A stretch of 64,000 nucleotides of DNA from an uncultured Bacilli bacterium (lineage in GTDB: Bacteria > Bacillota_I > Bacilli_A > RF39 > UBA660), in the NCBI GenBank assembly GCA_949505625.1, contig CATBQD010000003.1:62001-126000 (forward strand), in the 5' to 3' direction. The notes under the pieces are model-generated. The model saw nothing but the letters and a program-made list of their open reading frames with translations. It had not been told where the DNA came from and ran no database searches. Positions 36,637 through 45,370 of the stretch are shown piece after piece (positions within the stretch are counted from its first letter, which is position 1; each line of letters starts with the position of its first letter). A program made the position numbers and the translations under genes.

Positions 36637-38532
36637 ATGAAAAAATTATTTGGTGTATTTGTATTTTTAATTACTTGTTTTATAGTACCTATGGGAGTAA
36701 AAGCAAGCGATTATGGAATTGAAAATTTTAATATGCATGTAACCGTTTTAGAAAATGGTGATTTGTATGTAAGAGAAGCCTTTTCTATGAATGGTACTTT
36801 TAATGGAATGGACCGTGATATTGATTTTAAGAATATTATGGCTTCAAGGTTTACAGGAGACAAAGAGTCATTTAATGGAAGCGATATTTATAATGGAAAA
36901 GGAATAGAGCTTATTCAAATAAGGGCCATTCCTTATACAGATTCTATTTCTTGGAAAGATATGGAGACAAGTGGAACAAAGTTTTCAGAAGTTTATAGTG
37001 CAAGTGCGGGAGACTTTGGTCTTTTTACAGAAAAACGAACTAGCTCTGGAGTGAGTTATCGAATTTATAATCCATCTTCAAAAAAACATTTTTTCTATTT
37101 GGAATATATCATTAAAGATATGGCAGTAGTTCATGATGATGTAGCTGAGATTGGTTGGAATATATTTAATAGCGATTTTAGAGAAAGCATTCATTATTTT
37201 AGAGCAGATATTTTTATTCCTAATAATCAAAATCTATTAAAAGGATATGCTCATGGACCACTAGTTGGAAATATAGAGTTGGATGAAAAGAATCATTTGA
37301 TTATTACGATTGATGAATTACATGCGAATACAGCTATCGATACTCGTTTTGTTTTTGATAAAGAAGCAGTAAAATCTTCTACAAAATTTTCTCATATGGA
37401 AGCACTTGATACGATTGTAGAGGTGGAAACTGAAAAAGCAGAAATAGCAAATCAAATAAGAGAACAAGCAAGAAAGCAAGTTGAACGAGATAGAAGAATT
37501 ACATTATTTATGACGATTCTTGTTAGTGTTCTAGGTGGTGCTTGGATGATTGGATTAGGATTCTTAATTTTTAATGTTTATAAAAAACATGATAAAGAAT
37601 ATGAGTCAACATTTAAAACAGAATATTTTAGAGATTTTCCAGCTGATTACAATCCTTCGACTGTTGGATATCTATTTCGTCAAAATGTAAGTAATAATGA
37701 TTTATCTGCTTGCTTATTAAATTTAATTTATAAAAAGGTTGTCACTTTTGAACCATTAGATAAAAATGATTATAAGCTTGTTTATCATGAAAATGAAGCT
37801 TTAATGAGTGCCTCTGATAAGCAATTAATTAAATTGATTTTTAAAGATAATGAGATAACTTTAAAGGAACTTAAGAAAAAGGCAAAATCAGGTTATTCTT
37901 CTTTTATTAATAATTTTAATAAGTGGAAAAATATGGCTACTGTAGAAGCAAAAAATGAGAATTTCTACGAAAATAAAACTGGGATTAAATTAAAGTCTAG
38001 TCTTTATTCTGTACTTGGATTGTTTCTTGCTGTACTGTCTTTTCGATATATTTTAATATTTGGAATTATTATTTTTGTACTTGCTCTTGTTTCATTAATT
38101 TACTTTTTGTCATTTACCAAAAAAACGCAGAAGGGAAATGAACACTATTTAAAGTGGAAGGCGCTTAAGAAATTTATGGAAGACTTTGGAACAATGGATA
38201 AAAAAGATTTGCCAGAAATTGTTCTATGGGAAAAATATTTAGTTTATGCAGTAAGTCTTGGCTGTGCAGACAAACTTTCTAAAACAATGCAATTACGTAT
38301 CAATGAATTTAATGATACTGATTTAATTGACATTCATTATAGTATGAGAACAATGAGGGATATGATGGTATTCAATAGAATTATGTCATCCACTGTAACA
38401 ACAGCTGTTAACAATGCTTATTCTGCTCAGTCAATTGCGAATTCTTCTAACTCTTCTGGAGGAGGATTTGGTGGAGGATTTTCTGGAGGAGGAGGTTCCT
38501 TTGGTGGAGGCTCTGGCGGAGGACGTTTTTAA
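36637..38532 (+). CDS. DUF2207 membrane protein with Gly-rich tail
   Basis: 631 residues from ATG 36637 (AAGGGTGAAAAG upstream; TATAAT at 36612-36617). Signal peptide (FVFLITCFIVPMGVKA), an external DUF2207 domain starting DYGIENFNMHVTVLENGDL, a membrane helix near 290, a cytoplasmic domain, paired helices near 460-500 and a C-terminal GGGFGGGFSGGGG tail, the order usual for the family. Function of the family is unknown. Confidence 0.88.
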   Translation: MKKLFGVFVFLITCFIVPMGVKASDYGIENFNMHVTVLENGDLYVREAFSMNGTFNGMDRDIDFKNIMASRFTGDKESFNGSDIYNGKGIELIQIRAIPYTDSISWKDMETSGTKFSEVYSASAGDFGLFTEKRTSSGVSYRIYNPSSKKHFFYLEYIIKDMAVVHDDVAEIGWNIFNSDFRESIHYFRADIFIPNNQNLLKGYAHGPLVGNIELDEKNHLIITIDELHANTAIDTRFVFDKEAVKSSTKFSHMEALDTIVEVETEKAEIANQIREQARKQVERDRRITLFMTILVSVLGGAWMIGLGFLIFNVYKKHDKEYESTFKTEYFRDFPADYNPSTVGYLFRQNVSNNDLSACLLNLIYKKVVTFEPLDKNDYKLVYHENEALMSASDKQLIKLIFKDNEITLKELKKKAKSGYSSFINNFNKWKNMATVEAKNENFYENKTGIKLKSSLYSVLGLFLAVLSFRYILIFGIIIFVLALVSLIYFLSFTKKTQKGNEHYLKWKALKKFMEDFGTMDKKDLPEIVLWEKYLVYAVSLGCADKLSKTMQLRINEFNDTDLIDIHYSMRTMRDMMVFNRIMSSTVTTAVNNAYSAQSIANSSNSSGGGFGGGFSGGGGSFGGGSGGGRF

Positions 38533-38533
38533 G

Positions 38534-38564
38534 GAATAACTATTTTGACAGTTATTCTTTTTTT
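38534..38564 (+). terminator. Rho-independent terminator of DUF2207 gene
   Basis: GAATAACT (38534-38541) pairs with AGTTATTC (38550-38557), then a T-run. Confidence 0.85.
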
Positions 38565-38602
38565 CTTTATAATATAGCTTGTTTTGAGCGGAGGTACTTT
38601 TC

Positions 38603-39442
38603 ATGGATAATTATTATCAAATATTAGAAATTTCTATTTATGCAACACAAGAAGATATAAAAAAAGCTTATCGAAGGTTAGCAAAGAGATATCATCCTGA
38701 TTTAAATGATGAAATAGGAACTGAAGAAAAAATGAAAGCTATTAATGCGGCTTATGAAACATTATCAGATATAGATAAAAGAAAAGCTTATGATAAAACA
38801 ATCATGTTAGATGAAAATAGAAAAGCTTACGATTCTTATACAAAGTCAAGGGAAAAATGCGAAGAAGATTTAGAAGATTGGTTAAAAAATTATCTAAAGA
38901 GAAAAAGAGCCCTAGATAAACTAATTGATGAATATGTTAAAATTGAAAGTAGGATTTTAAGAACACAAAAGCATTATTGTTCAAATTCAATATCAGATAG
39001 TACCTATTCACAGTTATTATTACTAGAAATTGCAAAAGAATTTCATAACTTGTATGTAACTGCGATAGAGCATCCCGAAAAAATATTAGAATATTTATTA
39101 ACAGAAATAAAAATCTTGGCAGATAAAATTGAAGTTGCTAATACAGAATGTTTGAATGTTCCAGAAGAAACGACAGTCAAACTAAATCTTTTTATGAGTG
39201 AATTTGCTCTGTTTCAAAAAAATTATATACATGAAGGAGAAATTGGATATGATTCTATTTTACGATATGTATTAAAGAGATATTTAAAGCTTCAAGAAGA
39301 TAAAAAGTTTTATATAAGTAGGTTTAGAAAAGTTCCATATTCAAATACTTTACAGTCAGATATGTTAGAACGAATTATGAAAGATAATTGTAAATATACA
39401 AAAGAGCTATTAGCTGATTTGGTAACTAAATGGTATAAATAA
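38603..39442 (+). CDS. J-domain (DnaJ-like) protein
   Basis: 279 residues. Residues 1-65 are a J domain: [20 protein letters not shown] and RYHPDLN (HPD motif that activates DnaK ATPase), ending [14 protein letters not shown]. The remaining ~210 residues are helical with no zinc-finger or DnaJ C-terminal domain, so this is a class C J protein with a specific, unknown client. It sits directly upstream of the recombinase locus. Confidence 0.88.
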   Translation: MDNYYQILEISIYATQEDIKKAYRRLAKRYHPDLNDEIGTEEKMKAINAAYETLSDIDKRKAYDKTIMLDENRKAYDSYTKSREKCEEDLEDWLKNYLKRKRALDKLIDEYVKIESRILRTQKHYCSNSISDSTYSQLLLLEIAKEFHNLYVTAIEHPEKILEYLLTEIKILADKIEVANTECLNVPEETTVKLNLFMSEFALFQKNYIHEGEIGYDSILRYVLKRYLKLQEDKKFYISRFRKVPYSNTLQSDMLERIMKDNCKYTKELLADLVTKWYK

Positions 39443-39536
39443 AAGGAAAAATTATTATAGATTTAAGATTTTATAATAATTTTTTTTTAATTGTAATTAT
39501 TTTCTGTATGATATTTATTCGAAAGGAGAAATATTT

Positions 39537-40619
39537 GTGGAAAATAGTGATAATCAAGAAAAAGTCTATTTAAGAAAGGATGGGAGGTATTTTATCAAAT
39601 ATAAAAAAGGGATAAAACAAGATGGAAAAACAGCGTATGGATTTATTTATGCGAAAAGTGAGGAAGAAGCATTAGAAAAATATAAGCATACATTATCAGA
39701 GATTGTTACAGTGGATAAGTCTTTATTTAGTGGAGATATCTATGAATGGCTTAGAAGTGTGAAAATATCATGTAAAAAGTCTTCTTATTCTAATTATGAA
39801 TATATGGCTTATGCACATCTTATTCCAGAGTTTGGAATTTATAAGAGAAAGCAAATTAATAAAAATATGATTAATGAATTTACAGAGAAAATGTTAAGCC
39901 AAGGGTTTGCTCCAAAAACCGTAAAAGATATACTTGTTATGCTACAACAGATTTTAAAATATCATAATATTAATATTTGTGTTACAATGCCTAAAATTCC
40001 TAAAAAGGAAATTCAGATTCTTACAAAAGAACATCAATTATTATTAGAACGAAGATTAAGTCATTGTATGACTGAGGTGGATATAGGTATATTTTTATGT
40101 TTATATACAGGGATGAGAATTGGAGAATTATGTGGTTTAAGATGGGAAAATATTGATTTAGAACATAATATTATTCGAATTGAGAAAACTTTAATACGAG
40201 TGAAGAATGATGATAAAGATATTAAGGCTAAGACAGTTGTAATACTTGATGACCCAAAATCTGTTTCTTCTATAAGAAATATTCCAATACCAAGTTTTCT
40301 AATTTCTAAGTTACAGTACTTAAAAAAGGAAAATGGATGTTTTTTTCTAACTGGAGCAGAACATTTTATTGAACCTAGAAGTTATACGAATCATTATAAA
40401 AGTATTATGAAATCAATTAATATTAGTGAATATAACTTTCATGCCTTAAGACATACATTTGCAACTCGATGTATAGAAAATGGTTGTGACCCAAAAACAT
40501 TAAGTGAAATACTCGGTCATTCAAATGTTAAAATCACACTAGATAGATATGTTCATCCAAGTTTTGATAATAAAGTAAGACTGATGAATAATCTAAGTCC
40601 AATGTGTAGGGTTTGTTAA
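39537..40619 (+). CDS. Tyrosine recombinase / integrase
   Basis: 360 residues from GTG 39537 (AAAGGAGAA upstream). Phage-type organisation: N-terminal arm-binding strands (YLRKDGRYFIKYKKG), a SAM-like core-binding domain (~75-160) and a catalytic domain with Arg in YTGMRIGELCGLRW, HALRHTFATR (His-x-x-Arg), GHSNVKITLDRYVH (His and the Tyr nucleophile). All catalytic residues are present. No phage genes, excisionase or tRNA attachment site adjoin it. Instead two promoter-bearing inverted-repeat segments follow (40667-40835 and 42056-42212), so DNA inversion is a likely job. Confidence 0.9.
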   Translation: MENSDNQEKVYLRKDGRYFIKYKKGIKQDGKTAYGFIYAKSEEEALEKYKHTLSEIVTVDKSLFSGDIYEWLRSVKISCKKSSYSNYEYMAYAHLIPEFGIYKRKQINKNMINEFTEKMLSQGFAPKTVKDILVMLQQILKYHNINICVTMPKIPKKEIQILTKEHQLLLERRLSHCMTEVDIGIFLCLYTGMRIGELCGLRWENIDLEHNIIRIEKTLIRVKNDDKDIKAKTVVILDDPKSVSSIRNIPIPSFLISKLQYLKKENGCFFLTGAEHFIEPRSYTNHYKSIMKSINISEYNFHALRHTFATRCIENGCDPKTLSEILGHSNVKITLDRYVHPSFDNKVRLMNNLSPMCRVC

Positions 40620-40659
40620 AACAAATTGATTTTTTGAATCAGAATTTATAAAAAAATAA

Positions 40660-40685
40660 AAATCCCAAAGTTTTTCACTTTGAGA
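40660..40685 (-). terminator. Hairpin with minus-strand T-run at inverted repeat 1
   Basis: On the minus strand AATCTCAAAGT and ACTTTGGGATT pair and are followed by TTTATTTTTT. The left inverted repeat (40667-40681) forms its upper stem and loop. It would stop transcripts from the promoter at 40720-40748 in its present orientation. Confidence 0.7.
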
Positions 40686-40835
40686 TTAAAAGACTCGTTG
40701 CGTTCACAACTTGGATGTTATTTTATATGAAAAAATAAGATTTGTCAAATTTTACCATTTATAATTTGGAGTCATAATTCTAAAATGTATTTTTTTTCAA
40801 CTGGTAGCAAAGAATTTCATAAAGTGAAAAACTTT
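40667..40835. repeat. Putative invertible promoter segment 1 (15-bp inverted repeats)
   Basis: AAAGTTTTTCACTTT at 40667-40681 and its exact reverse complement AAAGTGAAAAACTTT at 40821-40835 bracket 139 bp. Each repeat is itself built as arm-spacer-arm, AAAGT-TTTTC-ACTTT, the form of a tyrosine-recombinase core site with an asymmetric crossover region, in inverted orientation. The bracketed DNA carries a sigma-A promoter facing away from the 40863 gene. Confidence 0.65.
40720..40748 (-). promoter_or_regulatory. Sigma-A promoter inside invertible segment 1 (faces away)
   Basis: On the minus strand TTGACA (40743-40748), 17-bp spacer, TAAAAT (40720-40725). The 16-mer TTTGTCAAATTTTACC at 40741-40756 that contains the -35 recurs exactly in segment 2. 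Confidence 0.75.
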
Positions 40836-40862
40836 AAGAAAATTTTTAAGGGGGAATTATGA

Positions 40863-42006
40863 ATGGAAAAGACGACAAAAAAATATGTGGAATACTTATA
40901 TCCAGGTCTTATAGTGTCAGAAACTAGCAGTAAGGAAGTGGAGCACAATGACCCAATGAAAGTAAATATAGAAGGGCGTGCAATTGGTTTTCGATTTTAT
41001 GAAAAAGATTTTATTAATGCTTCTGGAGAACAATTTGAAGGAAAAGTAAAAAATAGAACAAATTGGTTTTATATTGGTAAAAGACTTACTTTTAGTGAAG
41101 TTCAAAGTCGTTTTGGAAAAATGCCAAAATATGAAACTTTAATTAGCAATATGGAATGTAATGGGATATCATCTGTATGTATGACTGAATATGGAAATTT
41201 TATGCCAATGGAAGATGGAGATATGACATTAGAAGAATACATTATGGAGCATAGTAAAGAAGCAAAAGCACTTAAAATGTTTCAAGAGTTAAAAAAAACA
41301 TATTGGGGAAAAAGTTTCTTATAGAGGTTGGTGGTATGGAGTAGCGCAAGAAGAAACAGACGAATTAAGAAATGTTAGTTTCTTTACTAATGTAGAAATT
41401 GGTTGTATGGGAATACCATTTATTGGATATGGTTCAGCTATTTCATCTATTACTTTAGTAGAAACTGGAGAAGAGTTATACTCTAATCCATATATTGAAT
41501 ATGGGTATGATAGAAGAAGTCTGGAAGAGATAGAGGAGTCTAAAAGAAAAATTTTTGGAGATACAATTGTGGATAAACAAAGAAATCGTAGAATAAAAGC
41601 AGAAGCAATTTTAAAGCAAAATCAAGAACAGGCAGATAATGAAGCTAGAAAAAAGAAATATAAAATTATGAGAGATGGATTAGCTTTTGTTAAAACGGAA
41701 GATGCAGAAGAATGGATGCAATGTGTAGATAAAAATACGAATGATGCATATTCTTGTTGTGTTGTGGAAACAACATTATTATGTTTGAAAAAATTGCAAG
41801 AAGGCGCTACTTGTGAAGAGGTAGAAAAAATATATGGAGAAATGGGATTAACTGGATATATGGCAGGTGCTGTTTCTAGTATGATTGTTCATTTCAGTAC
41901 AAGAGGAAATGAATTTAAACAATATTGGAATAAAAAGTTTGGAATAACAGAGGAAGAAAAAGGTGTTGTAAATCCAGCTGTACTTGTATTATCCCAAAAA
42001 AATTAA
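40863..42006 (+). pseudogene. Frameshifted gene of unknown function under segment 1
   Basis: Starts at ATG 40863 (AAGGGGG upstream). The first frame ends at TAG 41324 after KKTYWGKSFL; the neighbouring frame continues without a gap as KVSYRGWWYGVAQEETDELR and then from MGIPFIGYGS to the stop at 42006. Joined, it would encode ~380 residues. The break falls in a stretch with A8, G4 and A5 runs (about 41290-41314), so it may be a phase-variable slip, a sequencing indel or true decay. Two helical C-terminal stretches (KQNQEQADNEARKKK; TLLCLKKLQEGATCEE) are visible; the family is not recognised. Confidence 0.7.
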
Positions 42007-42020
42007 ATAGTATAAAAAAG

Positions 42021-42050
42021 CTCACAAAGACTTTTTCTTGTGAGTTTTTT
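42021..42050. terminator. Bidirectional terminator between the two phase-variable units
   Basis: CTCACAA (42021-42027) pairs with TTGTGAG (42038-42044), with an A-run before and a T-run after, so it serves both the 40863 gene and minus-strand transcripts from segment 2. Confidence 0.85.
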
Positions 42051-42055
42051 CTTAT

Positions 42056-42212
42056 AGTAAAATACTTTATGGTTTTCCCTGAGTGGCTCTTATAATACCA
42101 CTTTTTTAATTTTTGTCAAATTTTACCTTAAATTAAGAATTTAAAAGTCAGAGTTTACAATTATCCATTATATTTTAATCTAAAAAAAATAATTCGTAAA
42201 GTATTTTACTTT
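42056..42212. repeat. Putative invertible promoter segment 2 (14-bp inverted repeats)
   Basis: AGTAAAATACTTTA at 42056-42069 and its exact complement TAAAGTATTTTACT at 42197-42210 bracket 127 bp. The right copy extends to AAAGT-ATTTT-ACTTT (42198-42212), the same arms as segment 1 but with a different 5-bp centre. A promoter inside faces away from the 42240 gene. Layout (terminator, repeat, outward promoter, repeat, ribosome site, gene) duplicates that of segment 1. Confidence 0.6.
42092..42119 (-). promoter_or_regulatory. Sigma-A promoter inside invertible segment 2 (faces away)
   Basis: On the minus strand TTGACA (42114-42119), 16-bp spacer, TATTAT (42092-42097); shares TTTGTCAAATTTTACC (42112-42127) with segment 1. 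Confidence 0.7.
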
Positions 42213-42239
42213 GAGAAATTATTTAAAGGGGTTGAAATT

Positions 42240-43076
42240 ATGAGCAGTGGAAGAAATTCTCATGAAAAAAAGAAAAGACAATTAGAACAAAAAAAATTAT
42301 TACTTCAAATGAAAAAAGAAATCAAACAATTAGAAAATGAAATTAAATATTCTAAGTTGACAAATCTTAAAATAAAGACAGTTAGGAATTTAAAAATATC
42401 AGCAAGAGCAATGCAATTAGTGGCTCCATATGTACTAACTGCAGGAATATTAGCAGGTGGTTTTAAGTTATTAGGTGCTTGTCCGTTTTACCGTGATATA
42501 CACCAGCAAAATTTAAATACAATGAAAGAAATTGATAGTTTAGGAAATATCCGATATGAAGAACAGTATGATGATTTTACAAGTTCTTCTAATATGTTAC
42601 ACTTTTATGGCAAATGGGAAAAATCAGAAAATGGATTTTATACTAGAACAGTAGAGAAATATGAATTAGAAAAATTGACAGAAGAAGAAATCATCGCTTT
42701 ATTTGAAAAAGAAAGAATTACCTTAAGAGAATTATTGGGAGCACCAATTTCATCTATTCAAGAATCAGATAATAGCATTACAGAAGAAGAAATTGAAGAA
42801 GAAAATTACTTTCAAGCAATTATTTATAGTGAAAATAAAGAAGATTATATTTTGGTAAGGGAGTCATCATCTGATAATTTTGTTGAATCCTTATTGTATA
42901 TTTTATTAACTGTGCTTTGTGAATTTCTACCACTCGCTTTTAGAAGTGAAGTTTCAAGTTTCGATTTTGGAAACTGTGTATCTGCAATCAAAGAAAAACA
43001 TAGGCCAATTGACATTCCAGTTTTAATTAAAAAATTAGAAATTAAAAGAGAAAATTATAATAGGTTAATGAGGTAA
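42240..43076 (+). CDS. Membrane protein with N-terminal coiled coil, under segment 2
   Basis: 278 residues (AAAGGGGTTG upstream). Residues 8-45 are a Lys/Glu-rich coiled coil, followed by one hydrophobic helix (LVAPYVLTAGILAGGFKLLG), an acidic domain (~85-205) and a second hydrophobic stretch (SLLYILLTVLCEFLPLAF). No family recognised. Five bases separate it from the amidoligase gene, so the two form one operon that segment 2 could switch. Confidence 0.8.
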   Translation: MSSGRNSHEKKKRQLEQKKLLLQMKKEIKQLENEIKYSKLTNLKIKTVRNLKISARAMQLVAPYVLTAGILAGGFKLLGACPFYRDIHQQNLNTMKEIDSLGNIRYEEQYDDFTSSSNMLHFYGKWEKSENGFYTRTVEKYELEKLTEEEIIALFEKERITLRELLGAPISSIQESDNSITEEEIEEENYFQAIIYSENKEDYILVRESSSDNFVESLLYILLTVLCEFLPLAFRSEVSSFDFGNCVSAIKEKHRPIDIPVLIKKLEIKRENYNRLMR

Positions 43077-43081
43077 TTGCT

Positions 43082-44137
43082 ATGGCTAGAAATAGAAGAA
43101 GACAGACTCAAAATGTGGAAAAAGTAATTATGAATGCAGATGCACCTATCTTTCGTTTTATAAAGCCAAAAGGAAATGATTCCTTTTCTAATATGAGTGG
43201 AATGGATTTACAAGATTTACTATATTATATTGAAATTTATTATTTAGAATTACGAAATCGTTTGGGATTTGATGAGAGTGTTACTTTTGGATTAGAACTT
43301 GAATTTGAAAATGCTATGAGAGAGCGAATTGAAAGTAAATTAGAAGAATATCGCCTAAATAGTATTTGGAGAATGCGAGGGGATAGCTCTCTACAGAATG
43401 GTGTGGAAATAAATTCTCCAATATTAAAGGATAAATTAGATTCTTGGAATCAGTTGAAGCAGGTTTGTCAAATTGTTAGTGACCATGCAGTAATAGGTAA
43501 AAGTTCTGGAGGGCATATTCATGTGGGAACACAAGTTTTAGGAAATAAAACAGAATCTTGGATGAACTTTATAAAATTGTGGTCAGTATATGAAAATATT
43601 ATTTACAGGTTTGTATATGGGGATTATTTAAGCGCAAGACCTAGTATGAAACGATATGCAGAACCGATGACAAAGGATTTTTGGAAAGATTATCAAAGTA
43701 TGTTGGAAAATGGTTCTTTAACTTTAAATGAAATTCTTAGAAAAATCTCTCATCAAAGATATCAAGCTGTAAACTTTAATAATGTAAGTAATTTTGAGCA
43801 CTTTAAATCTGATAATACAATTGAATTTAGATGCCCTAATGGAACTTTAGAACCAGTTATTTGGCAAAATAATGTAAATTTGTTTGTTCATTTATTACAA
43901 TATTCTAAAAGTTCAAGATATAATGGAGATACCATCCAAGAAAGAAGAAATAAAAATGGGGAAGATTATGCAAGTTTAGATTTTTATGGAGAAATATATT
44001 TAGAACAAGCATTAGAATTATGCGACATGATCTTTACAAATAACTTTGATAAAGTCTATTTTTTAAGGCAATATTTAAAATCATTTAAAATTGGAAATAG
44101 AGAATTAGAAAAACCAAAATCATTTATTAAAAAATAA
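43082..44137 (+). CDS. Putative amidoligase (amidoligase_2-like)
   Basis: 351 residues. FGLELEFENAM, SSGGHIHVGTQ and NTIEFRCPNGTLEP match the glutamate- and histidine-containing active-site blocks of the glutamine-synthetase-fold amidoligase family. Such enzymes make amide bonds between carboxylates and amines, often in peptide or cell-surface modification. Substrate unknown. Second gene of the unit behind invertible segment 2; terminator follows. Confidence 0.75.
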   Translation: MARNRRRQTQNVEKVIMNADAPIFRFIKPKGNDSFSNMSGMDLQDLLYYIEIYYLELRNRLGFDESVTFGLELEFENAMRERIESKLEEYRLNSIWRMRGDSSLQNGVEINSPILKDKLDSWNQLKQVCQIVSDHAVIGKSSGGHIHVGTQVLGNKTESWMNFIKLWSVYENIIYRFVYGDYLSARPSMKRYAEPMTKDFWKDYQSMLENGSLTLNEILRKISHQRYQAVNFNNVSNFEHFKSDNTIEFRCPNGTLEPVIWQNNVNLFVHLLQYSKSSRYNGDTIQERRNKNGEDYASLDFYGEIYLEQALELCDMIFTNNFDKVYFLRQYLKSFKIGNRELEKPKSFIKK

Positions 44138-44142
44138 AAGTA

Positions 44143-44177
44143 AAAAAACCATGAAGAAATTTTTAATGGTTTTTTTT
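44143..44177 (+). terminator. Rho-independent terminator of amidoligase operon
   Basis: AAAAACCAT and ATGGTTTTT pair across a ~13-base loop, with a long T-run. Confidence 0.8.
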
Positions 44178-44253
44178 GTATTTCATATTGAAGAATTATT
44201 ATAAAAAAATAGCACATTCAAATTTGAACATACTATTAATAGTAAAATAATTT

Positions 44254-44571
44254 TTACATCATTTGGTAATTTGATGCATTATATTTTGTATTGTAAGAAG
44301 TCGAACTATTATTGACCATATTTTCTAATCTTGTAATTCGACGTTCTAAATTGTTAATTTGGTTATTTAGATTGTTGATTTGTCCTTCTACATTGCTATA
44401 ATCGTTATTTGTTCCGCTTGTGGTATAATTGTAACTTGGCATTGTAGGCATTGGCATCATATTAGGAATTCCTGGCATAACCCCTGGCATAGCAGGTCCT
44501 CCCATCATTGGGTAAGTTGGATAAACTGGATTGTAAGCGACATTAGCTCCACAATTTCTATCTTTTTTCAT
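44254..44571 (-). CDS. Met/Pro-rich spore-coat-like protein
   Basis: 105 residues from ATG 44571 (AAAGGAG eight bases upstream). N-terminal low-complexity Tyr/Pro/Met/Gly segment (PVYPTYPMMGGPAMPGVMPG), a Ser/Thr/Asn linker and a short coiled coil (INNLNNQINNLERRITRLEN) with an Asn/Tyr-rich tail. Composition is that of morphogenetic coat or exosporium proteins. AC-N16-CATATAAT upstream (44601-44626, minus strand) fits the mother-cell sigma-K pattern, though the same bases contain TATAAT. Confidence 0.65.
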   Translation of the reverse strand: MKKDRNCGANVAYNPVYPTYPMMGGPAMPGVMPGIPNMMPMPTMPSYNYTTSGTNNDYSNVEGQINNLNNQINNLERRITRLENMVNNSSTSYNTKYNASNYQMM

Positions 44572-44655
44572 TTTAAACACTCCTTTATTTGTTCTAATTC
44601 ATTATATGAGTTTATTTTCATTTCGTGACATGATATAATAATAAAAGGTGATTGC

Positions 44656-45291
44656 ATGAGATTAAAGCACGTGAAAGGAGCTCATGAAAGAATAGAAGCT
44701 TCTAGTTATATTATTCATAATCCAGAAATAGAAAAGGGAAATTATCAAAATTTGTTTGCAAATTCTAATCCAATTTATGTTGAAATTGGAACAGGAAAAG
44801 GAACTTTTATTATAGAGAATGCGAAAAGAAATCCAAATATTAATTTTATTGGAATCGAAAAATTTGATAGTGTTATGGTAAAGGTTGTAGAAAAGGCAGA
44901 AGCCGAAAATCTGCCAAACTTATTATTGATTCGAATGGATGCCACAGAAATAGAAAAGATATTTGACCATGAAATAGATTTGATTTATTTAAACTTCTCT
45001 GACCCGTGGCCTAAGAAAAGACATGCTCATAGAAGACTAACAAGTCCAATATTTTTAAAGCGTTATCAGATGATTTTTAAGAAAAATATGAATATCGAAA
45101 TGAAAACAGATAATCGTCATTTATTCGAATATTCTATTATGTCATTTAATGAATTTGGATTTAAAATAGACGATATTTCTTTAAATTTGCATGAAGATGA
45201 TATAGAAAATAATATAGAAACGGAATATGAACATAAATTTTCTTCCAAAGGATTTCCTATTTATAAGATTCGAGTTACAAAAGAGATTTAA
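44656..45291 (+). CDS. trmB: tRNA (guanine-N7)-methyltransferase TrmB
   Basis: 211 residues. Forms m7G46 in tRNA using S-adenosylmethionine. VEIGTGKGTFI (SAM site), NFIGIEKF, LNFSDPWPKKRHAHRRL (family signature) and TEYEHKFSSKGFPIYK are all present. Normal length. Confidence 0.95.
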   Translation: MRLKHVKGAHERIEASSYIIHNPEIEKGNYQNLFANSNPIYVEIGTGKGTFIIENAKRNPNINFIGIEKFDSVMVKVVEKAEAENLPNLLLIRMDATEIEKIFDHEIDLIYLNFSDPWPKKRHAHRRLTSPIFLKRYQMIFKKNMNIEMKTDNRHLFEYSIMSFNEFGFKIDDISLNLHEDDIENNIETEYEHKFSSKGFPIYKIRVTKEI

Positions 45292-45370
45292 CACATTTTT
45301 ACACATCTCTTTGCTTTTTTCTTTTGTATTTTTTAAATTTTTGATATAATCATAGTAAGCAGGTGGAAAG

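Noticed and set aside
40686-40712. tRNA-like or attB remnant next to the recombinase (CTCGTTGCGTTCACAAC)
   Set aside because: No acceptor or T-arm pairing could be built and no matching second site was found.
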